Shown: positions 35,545-46,347, numbered from the stretch's first letter. The stretch: DNA of 64,000 nucleotides from Entophlyctis helioformis (GCA_025526915.1 JAHLKH010000006.1:124001-188000); one strand, 5' to 3'. The notes: a model not told the origin generated them from the sequence alone. A program made the numbers and translations.

Positions 35545-36478
35545 AAGCCTTGATAAGCGGTCGTTTTTTCTGTGCAGTAGCGACCAACTTAGCGCCTGAC
35601 GTAACATCGCCCATTGCGTTACTCTCCGAACCAGACACAAGCGACCCGCGACGACTGGCACTTTCCACACGAGCTTCGATGAGCGAGTCGCGCATCAGGT
35701 TCGAGAAGATGTCCGTCAAGAGGATGCGGAAGGCGAACAGAAGCGAAATGTATCCAAAGAAGGGGTCGTTGTCCGTAGCGACGAGGACGGCCATGATGAT
35801 GGAGAGGATTACGACAATCACCATACACACAATCGAGAAGTAGAAGAAGAGTGGCTTGACGAGCTCAGATTTTCGGCCGAGACCCGACGTCATCTGCTTG
35901 TTGAGGACCCACAGACGACCGATGAGCAATATGTCGATGATGGCGGTCAATAGATCCGTCGCGGCGTAGTAGGCGACCGCTGCGTTGAGCATGGTGATAT
36001 CGCCCGTGGTCATCAATGCCGACGACGGACGCTGCTCCCACAGCATGAAGACCGTGCCACTGATCAGTGAAGCCTGGATGACAATTGGAAGGATCTTGAG
36101 CCATCGAGCGTCGCGCCAAACAGCCATCGTGCGAAGATACGTGAACCAGAGGAGCAGAGAGCGTGCTAAGAGGTCGAAGAAGAACACGAGCAAGGCGTAG
36201 TCATAGAAGCCGAGCGGTGCGCCATACTTGGCTGTCGCAATCATGACAAAGAGCGACGAAAAGAACCACACGATGGATGCCAAGAGCGGGAGTTTTGAGA
36301 CGGCTACTTTGGCGTATAGGTGGCGAGACGATAGGGCGATACAGACAACACACATGCCGCCAGCGACTGCCGCGTTGATGGACACCTGGACAGCGACGTC
36401 TGTTGTCGTGAAGAACGGTCCGCCCGCACCGGCGTCGGTCGTCGGAACATCAGCCGCAGTGTTGTTGGAGGCTGACAT
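35525..36478 (-). CDS. seven-transmembrane protein, A-type copy
   Basis: Intact, intronless, 317 residues from MSASNNTAADVPTTDAG. All seven helices and loop signatures match the copy at 33677 and, most closely, that at 61539 (LNKQMTSGLGRKSELVKPLF). The tail is complete: Ser-rich then KKRPLIKASHTESG, a C-terminus also seen at 62792 (KRQVIKASHAESS), so this end is conserved and probably functional, perhaps for sorting or phosphorylation. The frame stays open upstream to 37294 only because it runs into a decayed B-type copy; the ATG at 36478 is chosen by alignment with siblings. About 148 bp of 5' flank is shared with the copy at 61539. Confidence 0.83.
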   Translation of the reverse strand: MSASNNTAADVPTTDAGAGGPFFTTTDVAVQVSINAAVAGGMCVVCIALSSRHLYAKVAVSKLPLLASIVWFFSSLFVMIATAKYGAPLGFYDYALLVFFFDLLARSLLLWFTYLRTMAVWRDARWLKILPIVIQASLISGTVFMLWEQRPSSALMTTGDITMLNAAVAYYAATDLLTAIIDILLIGRLWVLNKQMTSGLGRKSELVKPLFFYFSIVCMVIVVILSIIMAVLVATDNDPFFGYISLLFAFRILLTDIFSNLMRDSLIEARVESASRRGSLVSGSESNAMGDVTSGAKLVATAQKKRPLIKASHTESG

Positions 36479-36625
36479 GGCGAAACACGATAATGGAATG
36501 TTCGGCAAGGTAGACTTCTCGGCCGCGTATCCTCCGACGCCTTTGCATAATGCTTCGCGTTTCACAAGCTTTCGGGAATGGCATTCCGAATCTTGGCATA
36601 TGACAACACACATTCGCCTGCCATT
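36478..36625. repeat. conserved A-type 5' flank (inverse copy at 61396-61538)
   Basis: The sequence upstream of this A-type ATG is repeated in inverse orientation before the A-type ATG at 61539, including the words TATGCAAAGGCGTCGGAGG and GAATGCCATTCCCG. It is a candidate promoter. Confidence 0.85.
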
Positions 36626-36689
36626 TTGCAAATGCCTGCCAAAACTGGCGATGCTGTTTGGCGACACCGCTTCCGTGCTTGTTGTGGGA

Positions 36690-37096
36690 CACTCAAGATG
36701 TCGATGAGCGAGACGCGTGCAAGGTTGGAGGAGATGCTTGTGATGATGCAGGAGGCAAGCAAGACCGCGTTGAATCAAAGCAGCATGCTGCGTGCGATAA
36801 GGTCGGCTACCAAGGACAGCCAGCTGTAGACGGTCATCTGAGTGGGTATGTTGCGACCAATAGCGTGTCCAGCGTGAGGAAGAGAGACGAGAGAAACAGG
36901 AGATGGCCGAGTTGAGCGGCATCTTGCTGAACCACACTCGCGAGGACAGGTGACGCGACGACATTGTGATGCAGACGACACACATTGCACAACACAGCGT
37001 GTCCAGGATGCTGACTTGCACAAAGATGTTGATGTCAGTGAATACAGGGCTTGCGCTGGCATCCTGCTCTGTGGCCGCGATCTTGCAGTTCATGTC
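36690..37096 (-). pseudogene. 7TM B-type remnant, ends kept and middle lost
   Basis: Minus strand from MNCKIAATEQDASASP: TM1 and LSSRVWFSKMPLNSAIS are recognisable, then frame breaks occur in TM2-TM3 (TVYSWLSLVADLIARSMLL appears in another frame). TM4-TM6 are missing, and a worn TM7 (SSNLARVSLID, compare FSNLMRDSLIEA) ends it. It is an internally deleted, frameshifted copy. Confidence 0.7.
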
Positions 37097-37330
37097 TGAA
37101 TCGTCAGGTAGCCAGACTACGATCGTCGTCCTGTCCATCGAACGCGGCCGTCTACCAGAGCCATGATGGTGGCCGTAAACACAGAATGACATCCTACAGA
37201 GCCCAGCATACTGCTTCACAAGAGATCCATGCAGCTTCATTGTGTATGGTGCAGATAGGATTCTGCTGCGCCGATCGCCGCGATGGAGAGGCACACTTGT
37301 TCAAGGCAGCTGGCGGTGTGGCCGAGCATG

Positions 37331-37747
37331 CTATGCCGACGGCCCGCCGCCAACCGACCACCGGATGGCCGAGCGCACAAGCGAGTTCCATGTGTCTTTG
37401 GCCTGGTTGACACGGGCAGACGTGCGTGCGGCAGCGTCCTCGAGCCGCCACCCCGCCCAGTCCGCCGCCGCTGCCGAGCGGCCGCCGTTGAGCAGCTTGC
37501 TGTACAGGTCCTGTGTGGAGGCACGAGCACGGCCGTGCGGTCAGTTGCCGGCATGGCGTGCTGGGCACGGGCGACGGCGACGGCGGCAGCTTACCGACGA
37601 CTGCAGCGAGGCGGGCAGGACAGACTCGACCTCGAGCCTGCTGGCAAGCAGACTGGCAGCCACCGTCTCGGTGTCGTGCGCAAGGCGGGTCTGCAGCACA
37701 GAGTAGCCCGTGGCTGCCGTCAAGACGCCTGCTAGAAAGGGCAGCAT
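37331..37747 (-). CDS. small mitochondrial-type membrane protein, MIC12/AIM5-like
   Basis: Exons 37747-37595 and 37510-37331 (intron GTAAGC...CACACAG) give 110 residues. An N-terminal apolar helix (MLPFLAGVLTAATGYSVLQ) is followed by a short polar segment and a conserved-looking C-terminal part: DLYSKLLNGGRS and AKDTWNSLVRSAIRW. The order of an N-terminal membrane anchor and a C-terminal WN..(V/I)...W motif is the pattern of fungal MICOS subunit Mic12/Aim5, which sits at cristae junctions in the inner membrane. The match is by pattern only; another small mitochondrial protein is possible. Its 5' end abuts or overlaps the tail of COG8 on the same strand. Confidence 0.45.
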
Positions 37748-37789
37748 GCGGATTGTGGTTGGTCGGCAAGGTGACAGCCGCGGGTTCAT

Positions 37790-40554
37790 TCAAGTGGTTT
37801 GATGCAGACGAGGAGGAGGAGGAGGCGGCTTCGACGGGCGGCACAGCGTCAACAGCTGGCACATGGGCATGCGACGGTGAAGAGGCAGCAGGCGCATCAT
37901 CCGCTTGACCGACGATCGCAGGACCAGCAGTAGCAGCTGGAGAAGCATCCGGTCCAGACGCATCTGGAACAACGGCAGCACTGGCAGGAGGAGCGAGTTC
38001 AACAGCTGCTGCAACGCTCGCAACATTTGCAGCAGCAGCCGCAGCGGCCACACGCCGACGCGCCGCCGACGCCCACTCGTCCAACGGCTCGCACACGTCG
38101 CGGACATCCACGCGACGCCCGCTTGCTACACCGTCCGACTCGCCCGCCCCTGCGACGCGCACCATCCCGTTGGGCTCGCCCGCCGCCGCCGCCGCCGCCA
38201 AGGTGGGCATCAAGCCCCAGCCCGCCATACACGCCTTCCTCAAACGCGTGCACAACAAAGGGCACCACGACATCGCAAAACACTCGGCAAAAGTCTTCGT
38301 ATTCCGTGCGGTGGCCGTCGGACCATGCCGGCCATTCATGGCGCGCGAGGTCGGCCGTGGTAGAGGCAGCCAGCCGGAGCGACGAGGCCATGAACTCGGC
38401 GAGCGGCGCCTGCACGGCCAGACACGGCAGCAGCCGCAGCTGGTTGAGTGATGCTAGGAACGCGTTGAGGAGCATGCCGAGCGGCGGGTACGACATGAGT
38501 GCCATGGGCGGCTGCTTGGTGGCTAATGACCCGCCGGATCCTGTGGCTGGATGAGCATTCCCGCTGCTGTTGCTGGCTGCCCACGCTGGCTCGCATATCC
38601 GTCAAGGACGATGCCGATGCCATGAGACCCGGCATGGCGCTCGCGAGGTACAGGCCCGACAGCCGCGACCGCGTGGCCCATGCGACATAGGCGTCGATGC
38701 CTTGGGCCATGTGGGTTTTGACGATGCGCTCAACAGCACGCTCGAACACGCCTGCGACGGCTTGGCGGAAATCGATGCCGACGCGGCCGAGCGACATGCC
38801 ATAGTACATGGTCTGTGTGAGGATCGAGTTGACGGCCGCAACGTCGTCGATGGTGGGATGCATGCGTGCATGTGTCTGCTGCGGCGACGCTGGCCGTGCC
38901 GGGTGTCCAGCCAAACCACCCGGGGTTGCCGATGTGGATGAGGGGCCGGCCGCATGATGGCCGTGGTGTCGCTGCTGTGCAATAGCAGGGACAGGCAGGA
39001 CGAGTCCATCGACTAGATGATCGCTGAGCACACGCACAAACTTTGCAATGGTGTGCGTGACATAGGACGATAGGATGGACTGCGTGGCATAGGCTGCCGA
39101 CGAGTCAAATACGGACGCCGATGTGGAAGGATGGCTGCCAGCGGAGCCAAAGAGCGACGACGCCGAGGAAGACTGCAAAGACAGGGACGATGCCGAGACA
39201 AACACGGGCTGCGAGTCGGAGAAGATGGCCTTGTACTGCGTGACGATATCGAAAAAGTGCTCACGCGAGACCTCGATGTACTTTTTGAGGTACTCGACCG
39301 ACATCATGGACGAACTCGGCGTGCCGGCAGCCGAGCCACCTGGTGTGATTGCAAGGGATTCGGCGACCGCGTCTAGCCGCTTGCTCAGAAACACGTCGCG
39401 CTGCTGCAAGAACACGAGCCGCAGCTCGGGCTCTGGGAACGCACCCATCCGACGGAGGTAGCCAATGACGCGGATGCAGAGCGGCAGCTTGATGTTGCCG
39501 CGCAGAAGATGGATGAGCTGCGTGAGCATGAGGCCAGCAGACGCGTCGACTTCCTGGGCGACGCGAGCAATGATGGGCATGTTGGGGTAGCGCAGGGGCA
39601 GCCGCTGCACATGGATCTGGAGGTCCATGGCCTCTTCGTAGTAGCCGCCTCGGATGAACGTGTCAAAGAGCTGCGGGATGTCCAGCACGTCAATGAGCTG
39701 CTCATGCTGCGACAGCACACGGAGAAGCGTGTCGCGATCGGACGACAGTCCCTGTGCGCTTTCGGCGAGGGCAGAGAGCGAAGCCTGGAGCGCAGGGAAG
39801 GACGACGAGAGGGCCGACACGTCGCCGGAGAGGGCGGAGAGGTTGGATCTGATGTCTTTGCAGGAGGCGTGGGCGGCCAGGAAGGTCTTGTACTCGGAGA
39901 AGGCGACGGACGACAGCTGGCGCGACAGACGCGTGTGCTCGGCCGTCAGAAGGTCCGGCTCGCGGCGCACCGAGTCGAGGGGCGACGACAGGATGTGGGC
40001 CAGGTACTCGACGAGCTCGGGCGAGGCGTCGAAGAGCGACGGCGAGATGGGCTGGATGGGGGCGGTCTGGAAGATGGCAGGCGTCGATGCAGGCGTACTG
40101 GCGGCGGCGGATCGTTGGCGAGCAAGCCGAGCGGCGGGCCGGCCTTGGAGGGCGATCTGGGGCGGGGCAGCGATGCAGACGAAGGGGAAACAGCAGCCGC
40201 TGCCGCAGACGCAGGTGCAGGTGCAGATGCAGATGCAGATGCCAGATGCAGCCGGTAGTTGCAGACGGCAGTGGCCGCGTGTTGGCGACGACGACGACGG
40301 CAGCGACGACGAGGTGGCGAGCAGACGCACGAGCGGCTCGTGCCAGTGAGCGTGAGCGGTGGAGCGTGTGTGTGTGCGTGACCTGCACTTGCGGTCTCTG
40401 CGGGCTCTGTGGCCCCTGCGGCCGCCACGTCGCCGTCTGTGGTCGTGAGCGGCGCCAGCACGGGCAGCGCAGTCGCAGTCGCAGTCGCAGACGCAGCCAT
40501 CTTGGTCGCCGCCTTTGGTTTCACGCAAAACTGAAACGTTGAAGCTCGGGCCAT
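37790..40554 (-). CDS. COG8: COG8, conserved oligomeric Golgi complex subunit 8
   Basis: The core, about 40080-38570, reads like the Dor1 domain: SPELVEYLAHILSSPLDSVR, FLAAHASCKDIRSNLSALSG, QHEQLIDVLDIPQLFDTFIR, GGYYEEAMDLQIHVQRLPLR, RVIGYLRRMGAFPEPELRLV and FDIVTQYKAIFSD. A second block, 38520-38200, gives GMLLNAFLASLNQLRLLP and FCRVFCDVVVPFVVHAFEEG, the conserved C-terminal half. Two frame changes lack introns: near 38575 (GGG run) and near 38195 inside a (GGC)7 tract, after which an Ala/Pro-rich tail (EPLDEWASAARRR) continues in another frame. The N-terminus, probably MARASTFQFCVKPK at 40554 plus an intron, is not resolved. COG8 is part of lobe B, tethering vesicles within the Golgi. It is divergent from the SCOC-like gene. 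Confidence 0.85.
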
Positions 40555-40560
40555 GAGCAG

Positions 40561-41739
40561 CAGCAGCAGGCGCACACGACAACGCACACGGCACCGCACA
40601 CGGCGACTCGCCCGCCGGCTGGGACTCGGACGACGAGCAGTTTGTGTACGCAGAGAGCGCCGCGCCTGCGTCGGGCTCTGGCTCTGGCCGTGGTGCACCG
40701 GGCCGTGGTGCGGCGCTGGCAGCTGCTGACGTCGCCGGCAACCCGTGGGCAGCAGCCGTGCCACCACCAGCAGGCGACGACAGTTACGACGGCAGCAACT
40801 ACGACGGCGACAACTACGACGGCAGCAACTACGACGGCAGCGGCCCGCCGCCACAGCGCCATCAAGCACTTTCCCGCCCGCATCTCGTCCCTGCCCACGC
40901 CGCCGCAGCTGTCGTCGCTGCAGCTGCACTCGGACGCCCTCGGCATCATGACGTTTGCCGCCCCGTCCGCCGAGCCGTCTGCCCAGCCGGCCCTGGCGCT
41001 CTCGCTCGACCTCGACAACCTCGGCCTGGGCGGCACGGACGCCGCTGCTGCCGCCGCCGCCGTCGCCGCCTCGGTCTACGCACCAAGCCCGCTGACGCCT
41101 GCTCCTTCGGCGTCGGCGTCTGCGTCAGCTGCGGGTGCTGGTACATCCTCACACACACGCGTGTTGCACCCGCAGAGCAGCAACGAGAGCCTGCTGGATG
41201 CCCTCGCAGACTTGGACTCGTTTGTTGCGTCGCCCACGGTGGAAGCAGCTCCGTCGGCTGCTGCCGTGCACTCGCGGAGCAGCATGGCCACAGACGGTGG
41301 CTTCTCAAGCAGCGCGGCCGGTCCCTCGCACGATGACGATGACGATGACGATGAGGATGAGGATGGGCAGGATGGCGCCGCAGCCAGACGGCGGTCGTCA
41401 AAGTTTGTCGTGAGCATGAGCAACACCGAGGACGCGCGGCTGGCCAAGGAAGCGATCATCAGACAGGCATTGACGCAACAGGCGTTGCTGCAAGGTGCGT
41501 TGCGCATTGTCTTGCGTGTCTGGCGCGATGTCGTTGGGCGGGACACTGACGGCATGCTTGTGCACCTGCTGCAATGGCAATGGCAATGCAATGGACCGGC
41601 CCATCCACAAACGGACAGCGAGATCATGCGGGTGTTCCAGACAAAGTCCGACTACCGCACGCAGAGCTCCGAGAACCGGATGCTGCACCAATACGTGTCG
41701 AATCTCATGGCCACGACGAAACGGAATTCCTACTCTTGA
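40561..41739 (+). CDS. SCOC-like short coiled-coil protein
   Basis: The C-terminus is the diagnostic part: a heptad-patterned run KEAIIRQALTQQALLQ, then SEIMRVFQTKSDYRTQ and SSENRMLHQYVSNLMATT, which aligns with the SCOC signature (SENQVLGQYIENLM), a Golgi-associated Arl1 binding partner. Between these two parts 41495-41618 looks like an intron (GTGCGT...GGACAG); removing it gives the family's exact spacing but leaves the frame one base off, so either it is retained or a base is wrong. The N-terminal part is acidic and Tyr/Asp-rich (GWDSDDEQFVYAES; repeats of NYDG) in a frame that changes near 40850 and has no ATG of its own. The firm in-frame ATG is 40948. A poly-Asp run (41331-41360) is notable. 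Confidence 0.55.
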   Translation, partial: QQQAHTTTHTAPHTATRPPAGTRTTSSLCTQRAPRLRRALALAVVHRAVVRRWQLLTSPATRGQQPCHHQQATTVTTAATTTATTTTAATTTAAARRHSAIKHFPARISSLPTPPQLSSLQLHSDALGIMTFAAPSAEPSAQPALALSLDLDNLGLGGTDAAAAAAAVAASVYAPSPLTPAPSASASASAAGAGTSSHTRVLHPQSSNESLLDALADLDSFVASPTVEAAPSAAAVHSRSSMATDGGFSSSAAGPSHDDDDDDDEDEDGQDGAAARRRSSKFVVSMSNTEDARLAKEAIIRQALTQQALLQGALRIVLRVWRDVVGRDTDGMLVHLLQWQWQCNGPAHPQTDSEIMRVFQTKSDYRTQSSENRMLHQYVSNLMATTKRNSYS

Positions 41740-41851
41740 CATGTACACTCTTTTTATCCACGCCACCCTGCCACAGCCCCATCCAATGTACACCCGCCGC
41801 ATGCCGCAACAGCACCACCAGTACCAGCAACAACAGCAACAACACCAGCAT

Positions 41852-41857
41852 AATAAA
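41852..41857 (+). promoter_or_regulatory. poly(A) signal AATAAA
   Basis: Lies 113 bp after the SCOC-like stop and 70 bp before the stop of the convergent MPDU1 gene. Confidence 0.65.
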
Positions 41858-41927
41858 AGCACAGCAGTAGTTTATTCGTGTTGCTGATAGACTTGCACGT
41901 ACATTGACACATACAAACACACACGGC

Positions 41928-42733
41928 TCACGCGTGTTTGGCCTTGCCAGCAGCCGAGTCTTCGGCCTTGTCCAGAGCGATCAGGTACAAGCGCGTCCGC
42001 TCGCGATACGCCACCATCTGGCACACGAGCACGGTGCCGACGACCGCGCCGACGAGAGCCTGCGTCTGCACAAACGTGTCGTCGATCTCAACGGCGGCGG
42101 TGAGCGCACGGCCCCATCCGCAGGCGAAGCCGCACACGAGCATGAGCGGGCTCAGCCGCCCGATATGCCCAGCGGACGCGTTGATCCACACCTGCAGCAG
42201 CGACGAGCCGAGGAACATGGGGAATGTCAGCGTGAGCAGCAGCGTCATGGCCGTGTGCGACACGAGGCGAGGGTTGAGCAGCGCGGCGACGGTCGCGGCG
42301 GCGAGGACGAGGAAGGCGATGGCGGTGGTGGGCATGGCGGTGGTCGCGTGGGCCGGATGGGCAGGGTGGAGCAGATGGCGCCGGCGCTGGCGGGCGGCGA
42401 GATGCACGGCGACCATGAGGAGGTCGGCGATGAGCATGGGCACGGCCTCGCCCCATGTGGTGAGCGGGTTGCCGACACGGGCGTGGAAGGCGACGACGAT
42501 GGCCAGGCCGGCGGTCTCGATGGCCAGCGGCGTGAACGGGATGCCGGCCGTCGAGCGGTGCTTGAGCACCGGCAGCAGCTGGGCAGCTTGAGCAGCGAGC
42601 CGGTGATGAGGATGGCGAGGCCGATGAGTTTGGAGAGGAGGAGGAGCGAGCAGGACGGGCCGGGGCTGGACGGGGCGATGCCGGTCCACAGCGATGCGGC
42701 GCAGGCGTCGCCGACGAGGGTTGTGAGGACCAT
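41928..42733 (-). CDS. MPDU1-like PQ-loop membrane protein (one frame break)
   Basis: Starts MVLTTLVGDACAASLW at 42733. LLSKLIGLAILITGSLLKLP is the first PQ-loop helix, where MPDU1 has GSLLVKLPQ. At 42581-42583 the run GGG (CCC on the coding strand) should have one more base: after it the frame resumes as QLLPVLKHRSTAGIPFTPLA, the proper continuation. The rest has NPLTTWGEAVPMLIADLL, LLQVWINASAGHIGRLSP (compare GHTGQLS) and a Lys/Ala tail. MPDU1 is an ER protein needed for use of dolichol-phosphate mannose and glucose in N-glycan and GPI-anchor assembly. Length without the break is about 268, near the family's 247. A homopolymer indel in an otherwise perfect gene suggests a sequence error, not a pseudogene. 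Confidence 0.8.
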
Positions 42734-43062
42734 GGGGGGCGGGCTGGAGGCTGGAGACTGGAGATATGAGGTGTGAGGTGTGAGGGCGAAGGTATATGGG
42801 CGGCCGGAGGTATAAGGGCGGTGCACGGCACTGGCGATGAGATGCGATCTGATGGTGAAGCGCGGGAAAGTGCGCGAGCATCGGCCAGCTGGCGTGCCTC
42901 GCCAAGTGCGGCACGGATCTGCTTGTGCACCACCACGACGACGATCACAACGACCACGACGCCGAGATCAGACAGCACAGCAGCATTTATTGCCCATCCA
43001 GCCTGGACACACGCACACACACACACATCGACCGACCAGCCGACCGACCGACCGCCAGACTC
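42734..43062. other. spacer, MPDU1 promoter side and ODAD1 3' flank
   Basis: No gene seen. Contains short CACGACGACGATCACAACGA-like repeats (about 42928-42962) and an (AC)n run at 43010-43027 with CCGA repeats after it. Confidence 0.45.
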
Positions 43063-46000
43063 TCACTTGGCCGTCACCGGCTTGCGCTTGGACTTTGCCG
43101 CCTGCGTCTTGTGGCCGCCCGTGGCTGTCTTCTCACGCTTGTTGAGCCCACGCAGCGTCTTTTGCTTGAGCTCTTCGCGTGTCAGCGGGCGGTCGTCTTC
43201 GTCCGACAGGTTGCCCGACGAGTCATGGTCGTCCCTGTCGCACACAGCAGCTCGCATTGTCAGCATCGCGCTCGTCGTCCCATGCAAACACACACACACG
43301 CATGAGCATGAGAGACGGCACGAAGGACACAAGAGTCACTCACCCGGTGCTTGGGCGACGATCGTGAGAGTGCCGATCGGCGCGATCGGGCCCTGGCCGA
43401 GCAACCCGGCAACGCCACCAGCAGGCACCAGCCCGTCACCGCCCTCGCCGCCGCTGCCACCGACACCGCCCGCACCGCCACTGCCACCCGCGGCGGCCGG
43501 CACGACCGTCTTGCGCGGCGCATTGACCAGATAGTTGAGCGTGAGCAGCTCGTTGGATTTCTGCTCAATGAGCCCAAGGAACTGCAAGAGGTTGGCCTCG
43601 GTGACGCCGTGCGAGCTGATGCCCTCGGACGGCAGCGCAAACTCAAAGTGCGCGCGCAGCCGGTCGGCTTTCTTGGGTGGCGGCGACGACGCCGACGACG
43701 GGTGCAGGTGCGGCGATGCCGACGACGGGTGGGCCGGCTGGCCGCTGCCCATCGTCTGCTGCGTGGCCGAGGCCGCGAGATGCGATGCGGATGCTGTCGT
43801 GGCGGACGCGCCGTCCTGCTGCATCGCGCCGCCCGTGTCGTCGGCCGGCTGCGATCCTGGGTCGGCATCGGACGCGCTGGCGTCGCCGGCCAGACCGCTG
43901 TCGGCGGCGTCGAGCAGCTGCTGGCCGTCCGTGTCGCTGGGTGGTGCCTGGCTGCTGGCATCGCCGTCGCCCGCGTTGGCATCATCGGTGTGCAGGCTCG
44001 TGACGGACGCCGACTGCACTGCTGCTGCTGCCACTGCTGCTGCCTTGTCGGCTGCGGCCTTGTCAGCTGCGGCAGACTGTGCAGACGCAGCGCCTTCGCC
44101 TCCTGCACGCGCAGGCGTCTGTGTACCAGCACCGCCGCTACCACCACCGGCCGATGATGACGACGACGCAGGGCGAAGCTTGGCAGCCGCCTGGAACGCC
44201 GCAATGAGGTTCTCGATGCCGTTGCGCAGATCGCCCATGATGAGCGTGACGTCGCCGTACTGCTTCTCGTACTGCTGAGCCTTTTCGTTGGTGGTGTTGA
44301 GTTCGTCCTATGTACCACATACGCGCACACGTGGACACATTCACGCGCGTGTGTGTTAGCCAGCCAGCCAGCTATCCGGTGTCTCTACAAACGACACAGC
44401 ATCGCACGGCATGACACGGCATGCCAACCACTCACCTCCAACGCGCGCATCGTCTTTTTGCGGTCCTCCTCAACAGCCACAGCCTCGACACGCATGCCGT
44501 CAATCCGTCGCTGGATCTCGACAATCTCCTCGGCATGCATCTCAATCTCGTTATTGATCTCGTTGACGTAGTTGAACAGCGAAAAGTTCTGGTCCTCGAG
44601 CGTCTTGAACCGCTGCACAAGCTCGCCAATGTCCGAGATGCCCGTGACCTTGCGGATCTCGGAAAAGGCGTTCTCGTACGTCTCGAGCGACACGGTGAGC
44701 GACTCTTGCGACGGGAATTTGTTGCCGCCCAGGTTGTCCTTGTCGCCTATGTGTCCAGTCAGTGTGGTCAGTGTCCAGTGTGTGTTTTGTATGTGTTTGT
44801 ATGTGGACGTGCAGACAGGACCGACTTGCCCTTTTTGTCGCCGTCCTGGATACCGTCGGCGCGTTCAGAGCGGTCGAGCATCTTGGTCGCCATGAATTCC
44901 TTGAGCTTGCGGTCCTGCTCGAGCGTGCGGTCAAGCTCCTTGATCTCCTGGATGTACGACTGGTACTCTTTCTCTGCCTTTTCCCTGAGGGCAATGATCT
45001 TGGTCTGTGCCTCGTCACTGCCAGCCAGCCATGTCAGTCGCCATGCCAGTCAGCCCATGTCAGTCCCATGCCAGTCCCAGCCAGCCTCGCGACTCCAGCG
45101 AGCCGCCGCCATCTCGCCGCTTACCGTGCTTCGTAGGCCGCGTTACTCATCTCGATGATCTCGGCCATCTGCTTCTTCTGCTCCATGAGCTCACGCTCAA
45201 ACTTGTGGTAGATGTTGTCAAACACCAGCCGCTCGCGACGCAGGTTGTCAATAATGGCACGCAGCCGCTTGTTGACAGCGAGTGCCTTGTTAAACTTGAC
45301 AAGCGCCTGGCAGATCCCACACCACGAGCAGTCTGGTCAGTGTCGTATCTTGCAGCAGCACAGCAGCAAATGGATGAGAGACGGCAAGTGGCGAGAAGCT
45401 GCAGACTGGATCGCACCTTGTCAAGGCGGTTTTCGAGAACGCGCACTTGCTTGTCGATGGCTTCGTGGTTCTGCCGCGCAGCATTCACGCCGCCGAGCTT
45501 GGCACGCTGGATATCAACCTCGGCATCCATATGCGCCGTGTCCCCATCCAGCTCGCCGATCTGTGTCATGATCTGGCGGATGCGGCGCTGCAGGATATCT
45601 GTCCACGCCACCGCACACACTTGTCAGCATGTGTCCCGCCAAGCCACGATGCAGACGCGGGGCGGCGAGGCAGAGACATGCCTGCTTGCTCGGCCATTGT
45701 CTCGGCCTTTTTGCTCTGGATGCCGTTCTTGCGTCGATCTTCGTTGCGCTGCTCGAGCAGCCGCAGCTCGTCCTGCAGATGCTCGTTGTCCTTTTTGAGC
45801 TTGTCGATGGTGGCTCTGTCGCCGGCATCCCATCGCATTCCATCGCATCGTACCGCGTGTCAGTCAACAAACAATGGCAGATTAGGCCGCGCCGGAACAG
45901 TCACAAGACAAGCTTCGGGCAGAAGGGGGCGACGCAGACGGCTCACCGCTGTTTGCCGATAAGGATACGCGACTCTTCGCTGTACGCCTTGCGGTCGCCT

Positions 46001-46347
46001 TCCATGATACGGTACTGACGCTGCAGCTTCTGCAGCTCAATCTCGGCTGCATGCGGTTGGATGCCGTGCCGTGCGTGGTGTGTGGTATGTGATGCCCCGT
46101 CACGTTCGCCGTCGTTTGCCCCGTCGCGTCGTGGCACATTGCGTCAGTAAGAATGACCACGAGGCCAGGACAGCTGGCCAGAGTCGGGAGCGACTACTAC
46201 CACCAGAGACGGGTGCATCGCAGGGACCCGACCACCGGCCAACGGTGCCACGAGGCAGTAGCAGCGACACCCACCCATGCCGTCGTTCATTTCCTGGTCA
46301 TTGCTGCTGCTGTTGGCATTTGCAGCCATTGCTGCTCTTGTCGCCAT
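43063..46347 (-). CDS. outer dynein arm docking complex subunit (ODAD1/CCDC63/DC2-like)
   Basis: Nine exons: 46347-46275, 46046-45947, 45815-45682, 45598-45417, 45306-45125, 45017-44830, 44746-44436, 44307-43344 and about 43250-43063; about 773 residues. The start is MATRAAMAANANSSSNDQEM. Long coiled coils run from residue 30 (EIELQKLQRQYRIMEGDRKA; TIDKLKKDNEHLQDELRLLE; RLRAIIDNLRRERLVFDNIY; KAEKEYQSYIQEIKELDRTL). The family signature is TGISDIGELVQRFKTLEDQN followed by FSLFNYVNEINNEIE. Then an Ala/Ser-rich linker, LLQFLGLIEQKSNELLTLNY, and a basic tail (LTREELKQKTLRGLNKREK). This protein docks outer dynein arms on axonemal doublets, so the organism makes motile cilia. Introns 3 and 6 start GC (GCATGT, GCAAGT). 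The last acceptor is uncertain (non-pyrimidine GCGAG). Only 45 bp separates its ATG from the upstream F-box gene's stop. Confidence 0.82.

Noticed and set aside
29611..36478. Microbial or fungal rhodopsins
   Set aside because: Seven helices, but TM7 lacks the retinal-binding Lys and the helix motifs do not match.
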